From positions 1-13,953 of the forward strand of contig JBBKWQ010000304.1 in assembly GCA_037969115.1 (NCBI GenBank): a DNA stretch of 13,953 bases, written 5' to 3'. Source of the stretch: JBBKWQ01 sp037969115. GTDB taxonomy: Bacteria > Actinomycetota > Acidimicrobiia > Acidimicrobiales > Ilumatobacteraceae. Shown here piece after piece: positions 1-5,997 of this stretch. The translations under genes were made by a program, and so were the position numbers. The first letter of the stretch is position 1. The number at the start of each line of letters is the position of its first letter. Below the pieces are notes generated by a model that did no database searches, had not been told where the DNA came from, and saw only the letters and a program-made list of their open reading frames with translations.

Positions 1-288
1 GCCGGCGCAACGCTCACGTCCGAACGTCGGACAAAGGCCGACGTGATCGACCACGCCCTGCGCGAGCTCGACATCCACGGCGACCCCGACCTCGGCGAGC
101 ACGTGATCATGGTGGGCGACCGCGACCACGACGTCCGCGGCGCCTATCACCACGGCATCACCTGTATCGGCGTCACGTGGGGTTACGGATCGATCCAGGA
201 GTTGCTCGGATCGGGTGCGGTCGCACTGGCCGAATCGCCCGACGACGTTGTCGAGCTCGTTCACCGGACGTACCGTTTGGACGACTGA
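1..288 (+). CDS. HAD-family hydrolase, C-terminal part (phosphoglycolate phosphatase-like)
   Basis: The reading frame is open from the first base, so the gene starts left of the window and only its last 95 residues are present. What remains is the second half of a haloacid-dehalogenase core. Lys12 (in TKADVIDHAL) fits HAD motif III, and VGDRDHDVRGA (residues 38-48) is the motif IV acidic loop (D40, D44) that binds Mg2+. The following GITCIGVTWGYGS segment and the AESPDDVVELV ending are typical of Gph-type phosphatases. Family members are cytosolic Mg2+-dependent phosphatases acting on small phosphate esters such as 2-phosphoglycolate. The substrate here cannot be told, because motifs I and II and the cap domain are missing. 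The TGA stop shares one base with the ATG of the next gene, so the two are probably co-translated. The family call is firm; the substrate is open. Confidence 0.85.
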   Translation, partial: AGATLTSERRTKADVIDHALRELDIHGDPDLGEHVIMVGDRDHDVRGAYHHGITCIGVTWGYGSIQELLGSGAVALAESPDDVVELVHRTYRLDD

Positions 289-725
289 TGAGTACCGAAT
301 CCGCCGACCTGGGTGCCGGGCAGGCCGAGCACACGATCTGTGACCCGGCGCCGCTTCCGGATGCCACGACGCCGGCCGATCGGTTCATGCGCCGGCTCCT
401 CAGACTGCCGCTCGACGGGCCGAAGCCGACCAGTGCCGACGCCCAGAAGGCGTTCCAGACCTCGATCATGGTGGCCACCGTGCGGTGCCTGCTCATGTAC
501 ATCGTGTTTCCGTTCGTGCTTCCCGCACTCGGAATTGCCAAGGGGGTCGGGCCGGCTATCGCAATCCCCATCAGCGTCGTCGCCATCGTCGCCATCACCA
601 TGAGCATTCGGCGTTTCTGGCGGGCCAACCACTCGAAACGGTGGCATTACACCGTCCTCGGGACCGTCGTGATGGGGTTCCTCACCTACCTCGTCATCGG
701 CGACATCACCCAACTCTTGGGTTAG
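288..725 (+). CDS. Small membrane protein, three predicted helices, function unknown
   Basis: This frame encodes 145 residues from the ATG that overlaps the preceding HAD stop by one base (TGATG). The same frame stays open further upstream, but that part overlaps the HAD gene and is not credible coding sequence. The first 50 or so residues are polar and rich in Pro, Asp and Ala, without a signal peptide. Three hydrophobic segments follow: about residues 60-80, 88-106 and 121-139. A basic stretch (RRFWRANHSKRWH, 108-120) separates the last two, which suggests a cytoplasmic loop there. I do not recognise a named family. It looks like a conserved hypothetical inner-membrane protein of actinobacteria. 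The overlap implies coupling to the phosphatase but says nothing specific about function. Confidence 0.75.
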   Translation: MSTESADLGAGQAEHTICDPAPLPDATTPADRFMRRLLRLPLDGPKPTSADAQKAFQTSIMVATVRCLLMYIVFPFVLPALGIAKGVGPAIAIPISVVAIVAITMSIRRFWRANHSKRWHYTVLGTVVMGFLTYLVIGDITQLLG

Positions 726-744
726 CAGCGACACGGCGAAACAG

Positions 745-1926
745 ATGAGCGCTGTCGCGATCGGATGGAACCCACTGGTGCCGCCCAACGGGTTCGCGAA
801 CCGGCCGCCGCTCGCTGCGTCCAACACGAACTCGCTGGGCCTCGACACGCCCGAACCCGATATCGCCATCGAAACCACACCGGAGCACCGCAATCTGGTC
901 GCCGGTGACCCGAACTGCGTGGGATGGACCCGTGCCCATGACGACCCGAACGTCGTCGCGCTGCGCGACGAGTTGCGGGAGCACAACGGCCTTCGCACGC
1001 TCGAGATCGTGTCACCGGACAAACTGGAACGAGCCGTCGAGCTCTTCCATCGCGACGGATTCGTCGTCGTGTCGAACGCGCTGGCGACGGCACAGCTCGA
1101 ACAGATTCGGGCCGCGGCCGCCAGGGTCGTCGACGAGATCCTCGCGGTCGACCCCGATGGGTCGGTCGGCGGTGGTGCGGGTGGGCTTCCGCACCGCTAC
1201 TCGTTCGGCAGCACTTCGGCGACTCGGCATCGCCTGCACGATCCGGCCTGGACGGCACTCATCGATCTCGACACCACCACCCCACTCCTCACCTCAATCT
1301 TCGGATCTCCGAACTACGTGTGCGGCGGTGGCGGCGGCGACCTCGCTCTGCCAGGGGCGATCGAGTACCAGGGCCTGCACGCCGACAACATGTGGGCCGA
1401 ACCCCATGATCCGGTGGGTGGCCTGACCACGAGGGATCTCGCTGTCCCCGTGATCACCGTGAACTTCCCGATGGTCGATCTCACGTGGGAGAACGGTCCG
1501 ATCCGCCAGATTCCGGGCACTCAGCGTTCGGTCGAACCGATCCCGACGCTGGCCGACGAACCCGGCTGGATGAAACACAGCACGCTCTGCCCCGTACCTG
1601 CGGGGTCAGCGATCATCCGTGACCTCCGCGCGTGGCACGGCGGCACTCCCAACCTCTCCCGCGAGGTTCGGTCGATGCCCAACATCGAGTACTACGCACC
1701 GTGGTTCCGGAGCGAAGGCATCATGCGCTGCATGCCGTACGAGCGCTGGGAGGAACTCTCCGAGCACGGCCGGCGTATCTGCCGACTCGTCACCTACGGA
1801 CCCGGCGAGACCGTGGTCGGCGCCGGGTTCACGCACCCGCGCGCCGCTGCCCGCGAAGCGTTCGTCGAGCGACAACTCGCGGCATTGGGCGAACCAGCCG
1901 CCACCGACTGGCGGCTGCGCCGCTGA
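745..1926 (+). CDS. Phytanoyl-CoA dioxygenase (PhyH) family protein
   Basis: This 393-residue protein resembles the PhyH family of non-haem Fe(II)/2-oxoglutarate-dependent oxygenases, which hydroxylate small molecules or acyl-CoAs in the cytosol. The N-terminal landmark RDGFVVVSNAL (103-113) is the usual opening strand of the fold. The likely iron-binding triad is H212 and D214 in LHADNMW, plus H298 in RAWHGGTPNLS. R309, further along, is the expected 2-oxoglutarate carboxylate ligand. The tail NIEYYAPWF is also family-like. About 90 residues precede the recognisable domain, and there are two glycine-rich stretches (142-147, 194-198). The start is 20 bases after the upstream stop, with only a weak ribosome-binding site, so the exact start is less certain than the family. 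The gene converges with the E1-like gene, with 11 bases between stops. The substrate cannot be predicted. Confidence 0.85.
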   Translation: MSAVAIGWNPLVPPNGFANRPPLAASNTNSLGLDTPEPDIAIETTPEHRNLVAGDPNCVGWTRAHDDPNVVALRDELREHNGLRTLEIVSPDKLERAVELFHRDGFVVVSNALATAQLEQIRAAAARVVDEILAVDPDGSVGGGAGGLPHRYSFGSTSATRHRLHDPAWTALIDLDTTTPLLTSIFGSPNYVCGGGGGDLALPGAIEYQGLHADNMWAEPHDPVGGLTTRDLAVPVITVNFPMVDLTWENGPIRQIPGTQRSVEPIPTLADEPGWMKHSTLCPVPAGSAIIRDLRAWHGGTPNLSREVRSMPNIEYYAPWFRSEGIMRCMPYERWEELSEHGRRICRLVTYGPGETVVGAGFTHPRAAAREAFVERQLAALGEPAATDWRLRR

Positions 1927-1937
1927 TGGCCGAGCAG

Positions 1938-4307
1938 TCAATCCGTGAGTGCCGCATCGCTTTCGGTGACGGCGATCAGAGCGGCGTTGACGATGCTGCC
2001 GGTGTCGATGCCGGTGAGTTCGTGCAGGTCGGCGATGGTGCCGGATTCACCGAATCGATCGACGCCGAGCGTGTATTGGCGGGTGCCGAGCGCTGATCCC
2101 AGCCAGGCGAGGCTGTGGCTGGCGGCGTCGTGGACGCTGACGATCGGCCGTCGTCGCTCGTCAGGCGGGATGAGCCGATGAAGGTGGCTGGGCGCCCTCA
2201 CGATGCGAGCGGTCGCGGCTGACTGGACGAAACCCGCCCGCCAACTTCGATAGGTCCGGTCGGGGCTCGTGAGATGGACCACATTGGCCTGCACGCCTTC
2301 GGCGTCGAGATCGCGGGCGGCTGCGATCGCCTCGGGTGCCATGACTCCGGTCGTGACGATCGTGACGGCGGGCCGTCCGTCGGCGGGACCCTCGACGAGT
2401 CGGTATCCACCGGCGAGCACGTGCGTGCGGAGACGCTCCTCGCCCATTCGGTCGGCAGCATCCGCGAACGGTTGCTGATCGATTGGCCGGGTCGACAATC
2501 GCAGATAGCTGCTCGTGCCGCCGGAGCGGCCGACTTGATCGAGTGCGTCGCACAGGATCCAGTCGACCTCCGTCGCGAATGCCGGTTCGAAGTAGGTGAG
2601 GTTCGGCAATTCTGCGCCGACCGATGCGGTGATCGTCGATTGGTGAGCGCCACCTTCAGGAGCGAGCGTGACACCGGCCGGGGTTCCGGCGAGGACGAAC
2701 TTCGCGTCGTTGTAGATCCCGTAGATGAACGCATCGAGACCGCGCAGCACGAACGGGTCGTAGACGGTGCCGACGGGGAGGAGGTGTTGGCCGTGGTGAT
2801 CGTGGCTGAGCCCGAGTTGTCCGAGCAGCATGAAGAGGTTCATCTCGCTGATCCCCAACTCGATGTGTTGCCCAGCGGGACCCGGCGCCCACTTCAGGAG
2901 CCGATCGGCGCCCCCGTGGTCGTCGCGTATGACATGGGAGTAGACGCCACGTTTGTTGATGAAACCACCGAGATTGGTCGAGATCGACACGTCGGGTGCC
3001 GTGGTGACGATGCGTTCGCCGACTCCGGCCACGTCGGCGAGGCTGGCGAGAACGCGTCCGAACGACTCCTGGGTCGATGTCGAACCGGTCTTCACAACCG
3101 AGCGCGCCGACGAAGGAATCGGCAAGGTCGGACGAGGTGGAAGCGGGGAATTGTTGATGTCGCCGCCGACGCTTCGGCACAGGCGACCGGCGTCGCTGCC
3201 AGGGTCGAACCGGTCCCATTCAGTGTCGAGGTCGAGGCCGACCGCCGCTCGGAACGTGTCGATCTGCTCCGGGTTGAGCAATGCCGCATGGTTCATCGGA
3301 TCGCCGGCCATCGGAAGGCCGTGTCCTTTGATGGTGTACGCGAACACGACCGACGGACGATCGACCTCGTCGTCGCACGATCGGAAGGTGTCGCCGAGCA
3401 ATTCGAGGTCATGGCCACCGAGATCGGTGACGAGCAGTTTCAGGTCGCCGTCACCAACACCATCCGCGAACCGTTGGACGGCCGGGTCGGCTTTCAGGAG
3501 GAACTTCCGTCTAGCGTCGGACGCATCCAGGCCGAACAGCTCCTGGTACGCCTCGTTCGGCATTCCGTCGATGTGCGCTTCGAGCGCGTCGCCGCCGGTC
3601 TCCGCAAACGCTGCCTCGAGTCGGCGTCCGTATTTCGCTTCGGCGACGTGCCACCCGGCGTCGGCGAAGAAGCGCTTGAGGCGCGTGGCGGCGATGTCGG
3701 GGATGACTCGGTCGAGGGATTGGCGGTTCAGGTCGATGACCATGGTGAAGTTGCCGAGACCCTGAGTGGCGGGATCGGCAATGGCTTCCCACACATTGCC
3801 CTCGTCGAGTTCGGCGTCGCCGACGAGCGCGATGAACCGTGCCGGCTCTTGGGGTCCGAAGTGAGAGTCGGTGTAGCGCCGAGTGAGCGCGGAGAAGAGT
3901 GGGGCGACGGCGCCGAGCCCGACCGAACCGGTCGAGAAATCCGACACGTCTGGATCCTTGGTGCGCGATGGGTACGCCTGCAGACCACCACGCTGTCGCA
4001 GCTTCGTGAGAAAAGAGCGGTCGAGTTCGCCGGTGAGGTACTTGATGGCGTGGTACACCGGCGAGGCGTGCGGCTTGACGGCGACCTTGTCGTCGCCGCC
4101 GATGTGAGCGAACCACAACGCGGTCATGATCGACACCATCGAGGCGCACGAGGCCTGGTGCCCGCCGACCTTGATGTCTGTCTCGTCACGCCGGTTGGCG
4201 TGATCGATGATTCGCGTCGCGAGCCACAGGACGCGCTGTTCGATCTCGCGCAACGTCGCGGGATCGGGGCGCGGAAGTTCGTCGGTGTGAATGTTGACCC
4301 CGTTCAT
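1938..4307 (-). CDS. Thiamine-diphosphate enzyme, AceE-like pyruvate dehydrogenase E1 / transketolase family
   Basis: The product is a 789-residue three-domain ThDP enzyme similar to the homodimeric 2-oxoacid dehydrogenase E1. The frame continues 44 codons further upstream, but the ATG at 4307 is chosen because AAGGAGG sits 7 bases before it. Landmarks in order are: GGHQAS (48-53); KPHASPVYHAIKYL (78-91); the ThDP/Mg2+ motif GDAELDEGNVWEA (163-175) ending in DLNRQSLD (192-199), close to the AceE pattern; TIKGHGLPMAG (325-335); a pyrimidine domain with ELGISEMN (483-490) and EGGAHQS (551-557); and a transketolase C-terminal domain from about 640. AceE proteins are usually near 890 residues, so this is a shorter relative. 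No E2 or E3 gene lies in the window, so activity as part of a pyruvate dehydrogenase complex is not shown. The gene lies 77 bases downstream of the FetB-like gene on the same strand. The fold is sure; the substrate is not. Confidence 0.85.
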   Translation of the reverse strand: MNGVNIHTDELPRPDPATLREIEQRVLWLATRIIDHANRRDETDIKVGGHQASCASMVSIMTALWFAHIGGDDKVAVKPHASPVYHAIKYLTGELDRSFLTKLRQRGGLQAYPSRTKDPDVSDFSTGSVGLGAVAPLFSALTRRYTDSHFGPQEPARFIALVGDAELDEGNVWEAIADPATQGLGNFTMVIDLNRQSLDRVIPDIAATRLKRFFADAGWHVAEAKYGRRLEAAFAETGGDALEAHIDGMPNEAYQELFGLDASDARRKFLLKADPAVQRFADGVGDGDLKLLVTDLGGHDLELLGDTFRSCDDEVDRPSVVFAYTIKGHGLPMAGDPMNHAALLNPEQIDTFRAAVGLDLDTEWDRFDPGSDAGRLCRSVGGDINNSPLPPRPTLPIPSSARSVVKTGSTSTQESFGRVLASLADVAGVGERIVTTAPDVSISTNLGGFINKRGVYSHVIRDDHGGADRLLKWAPGPAGQHIELGISEMNLFMLLGQLGLSHDHHGQHLLPVGTVYDPFVLRGLDAFIYGIYNDAKFVLAGTPAGVTLAPEGGAHQSTITASVGAELPNLTYFEPAFATEVDWILCDALDQVGRSGGTSSYLRLSTRPIDQQPFADAADRMGEERLRTHVLAGGYRLVEGPADGRPAVTIVTTGVMAPEAIAAARDLDAEGVQANVVHLTSPDRTYRSWRAGFVQSAATARIVRAPSHLHRLIPPDERRRPIVSVHDAASHSLAWLGSALGTRQYTLGVDRFGESGTIADLHELTGIDTGSIVNAALIAVTESDAALTD

Positions 4308-4314
4308 GCGGTTG

Positions 4315-4321
4315 CCTCCTT
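4315..4321 (-). promoter_or_regulatory. Strong ribosome-binding site of the AceE-like gene
   Basis: On the minus strand this reads AAGGAGG and lies 7 bases before the ATG at 4307. It decides that start over the longer open frame that runs up to 4439 and into the upstream FetB-like gene. Confidence 0.8.
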
Positions 4322-4384
4322 CGAGCCGCGGAAATCGATGCCTGCCCCGTCGCGTCGCGCCGCACGCATGCTCACCGACCCGGT

Positions 4385-5290
4385 CTACGAACGCAAGTTC
4401 ACGGACGGCCTCGTCGGCATCTTTTCGGGACGGACCCAATCCGCGACCCGAAGGTCGACGGTGACCGCGGCCGATGTGACGGCGGCGACGACGGCGACCA
4501 CACAGATCGCCGTGGCACCGAGCACGAGGTACATCACCAAGAGTTGGACGATCACGGCGTCGACCGGATCGACGCCGGCGAGCAGGAGACCGGTCATCGC
4601 ACCCGGCAGCGCGATCAATCCGACGACCTTGGTCCGCTCGATCTGAGGGATCAGTCCGCTGCGTGCTGCACGAGGTGCGACGAACCGCATCACCTGCCGC
4701 CGGTCGAACCCGGACGACAGCGCCGCTTCGATCTCACCGATCCGGTCACGGCACGTCGCCACCGACTGGTTGACCCCCAGCACCGCCGACGGTACCGCGT
4801 TGCCGATCGTGATGCCGGCGATGACGACCAGGGCAACCGGGTCGAACTCGAACACGCCGAACCCGAAGACGACCAGCACGCTGGCCGCCACCGAGCAGAG
4901 CACCGCCGTGCTCGCGACCAGCACGAGATGTTCGATTTTGTGCTGCGCACGTCGCACGATCACGACGACCGCCACCACGACCATGAACGCCAGCCAGAGC
5001 CAGGCGCCGGCAGTGGCGTGAGACGAATCGAAGATGGCCACGAAGATCACCCCGACGCCGAGGAGTTGAACCGCAGCCCGGGCGCACGCAGCGATCATCT
5101 GTCGCTCCACGCGCACACCGATGAGCCACGCCAATGCGATCGAGACGGCGACGAGCGAGAGCGAGGCAATGACGACCGGCCAACCGGTGACGTCGGATGC
5201 AAGGGGCGAGGCAGCGGTCAACACCTCCGAATCCTGCATCATGTCGATGACGAATTGCTCGACCGCCAGGAGAACGGTCCCAGGGGCCAT
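4385..5290 (-). CDS. fetB: FetB/UPF0014-family iron-export-type ABC permease
   Basis: This hydrophobic 301-residue protein belongs to the UPF0014/FetB family; E. coli FetB, with the ATPase FetA, exports iron. Hydrophobic segments lie at about 38-58, 73-88, 96-112, 124-146, 152-172, 222-240 and 245-275. The family signature is clear. GITIGNAVPSAVLG (159-172) is followed by a cytoplasmic coupling stretch with IEAALSSGFDRRQ (187-199) and RSGLIPQIERTKVVGLIALPGAMTGLLLAGVDP (210-242), which parallels the FetB region ending in PGMMSG and AGIDP. The ATG at 5290 is used, but no good ribosome-binding site precedes it. In-frame ATGs at 5242 and 5239 would give about 285 residues, closer to E. coli FetB (about 259). 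No fetA ATPase gene is present on either side, so the partner is unknown, and transport of iron specifically is inferred from the family. Confidence 0.8.
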   Translation of the reverse strand: MAPGTVLLAVEQFVIDMMQDSEVLTAASPLASDVTGWPVVIASLSLVAVSIALAWLIGVRVERQMIAACARAAVQLLGVGVIFVAIFDSSHATAGAWLWLAFMVVVAVVVIVRRAQHKIEHLVLVASTAVLCSVAASVLVVFGFGVFEFDPVALVVIAGITIGNAVPSAVLGVNQSVATCRDRIGEIEAALSSGFDRRQVMRFVAPRAARSGLIPQIERTKVVGLIALPGAMTGLLLAGVDPVDAVIVQLLVMYLVLGATAICVVAVVAAVTSAAVTVDLRVADWVRPEKMPTRPSVNLRS

Positions 5291-5502
5291 TCGTCGCGGA
5301 TCGAGGATTGGCGCTCCCGAGTATTCCTGACCGTCCCCGTCGCTTCGACGCGCGCAGATGAGGCATGATGGTGACTGCCCGTGGTCGACCAGGCCGAGGG
5401 GACCCGTGTCAGAGTGCGGGTGTGTCCGCGCCGAACACTGCGAACACCACCGGCGCCGATCACGACGACCATCACAGCCAGTACGAACGAAGGGGAATCA
5501 AC
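5291..5502. promoter_or_regulatory. Divergent promoter region between the FetB-like gene and coxS
   Basis: These 212 bases separate two divergent genes and should hold both promoters. On the minus strand, TCGAAG (5348-5343) and AATACT (5325-5320) are 17 bases apart and fit a -35/-10 pair about 30 bases before the FetB-like ATG. On the plus strand, CATGAT (5364-5369) is a possible -10 box for coxS, but its spacing to TTCGAC (5344-5349) is only 14 bases. The leader before coxS contains a direct repeat, CGAACAC, at 5432-5438 and 5441-5447. The plus-strand frame is open back to 5365, but I see no coding signal in that part. These boxes are weak matches read by eye; the region is a sure place for promoters, the exact elements are not. 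Confidence 0.35.
5490..5496 (+). promoter_or_regulatory. Ribosome-binding site fixing the GTG start of coxS
   Basis: AAGGGGA lies 6 bases before GTG at 5503. It supports this start over the ATGs at 5362/5365, which would add an unconserved-looking extension of about 46 residues. Confidence 0.7.
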
Positions 5503-5961
5503 GTGGAGATCAGTGTCACCGTCAACGGTGTGACGCACACGAACGATGTCGAGCCGCGCACCTTGCTGGTGCAGTACATCCGTGAGCATGTCGGACTGAC
5601 CGGAACCAACATCGGCTGCGACACATCCTCGTGCGGCGCGTGTTCGATCCATCTCGATGGCGAAGCGGTCAAGAGCTGCACGCTGCTGGCCGTTCAGGCC
5701 GACGGAGCCGCCATCACCACCATCGAGGGCATGGCCTCCGCCGACGGCACGCTGCATCCGATGCAGCAGGCTTTCATGGAGAACCATGGCCTGCAGTGCG
5801 GGTACTGCACGCCCGGCATGGTCATGGCCGCGACGAGCCTGCTCAAGGAGAACCCGAACCCGAGCGAACACGATGTCCGCATCGGCCTCGAGGGCAACCT
5901 GTGCCGGTGTACCGGCTATCACAACATCGTGCAGTCCGTGCTGGCCTGCGCCAACAAGTAG
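5503..5961 (+). CDS. coxS: Molybdenum hydroxylase small subunit, 2x[2Fe-2S] (CoxS-like)
   Basis: This 152-residue iron-sulfur subunit carries electrons between the molybdenum centre and FAD in xanthine-oxidase-family hydroxylases. The N-terminal plant-ferredoxin-type cluster has C39, C44, C47 and C59 (GCDTSSCGACSIH, then KSCT). The C-terminal four-helix domain holds the second cluster through C99 and C102 (QCGYCTPGM) and C134 and C136 (NLCRCTGYH). All eight ligands are present and the length fits the family. Translation is taken to begin at GTG 5503, behind a good ribosome-binding site, so that the protein opens with EISVTVNG, as relatives do. It is the first gene of the cox operon; coxL follows after 36 bases. 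The subunit type is certain; the substrate of the complex depends on the large subunit. Confidence 0.93.
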   Translation: MEISVTVNGVTHTNDVEPRTLLVQYIREHVGLTGTNIGCDTSSCGACSIHLDGEAVKSCTLLAVQADGAAITTIEGMASADGTLHPMQQAFMENHGLQCGYCTPGMVMAATSLLKENPNPSEHDVRIGLEGNLCRCTGYHNIVQSVLACANK

Positions 5962-5978
5962 TTCAGTCGACTCGTCAA

Positions 5979-5995
5979 CAGAACTGGGGGTTCTG
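5979..5995 (+). promoter_or_regulatory. Small hairpin just before coxL enclosing its G-rich ribosome-binding site
   Basis: CAGAAC (5979-5984) and GTTCTG (5990-5995) are perfect 6-base inverted copies separated by TGGGG. The hairpin ends two bases before the coxL ATG at 5998, and its loop plus the first stem base form the only G-rich stretch that could serve as the ribosome-binding site. It could tune translation of coxL relative to coxS. A 6-bp repeat can arise by chance. Confidence 0.35.
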
Positions 5996-5997
5996 CC

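Noticed and set aside
1927..1937. Terminator between the convergent PhyH and AceE-like genes
   Set aside because: Only 11 bases lie between the two stops and no hairpin with a T-run is visible.
2274..4646. 790-codon open frame on the plus strand
   Set aside because: It mirrors the AceE-like gene, which has clear ThDP motifs and a strong ribosome-binding site. The mirror product is low in recognisable features.
5365..5502. N-terminal extension of the small subunit from ATG 5362/5365
   Set aside because: The extension is unlike the family, while GTG 5503 has a good ribosome-binding site and gives the usual length and opening sequence.
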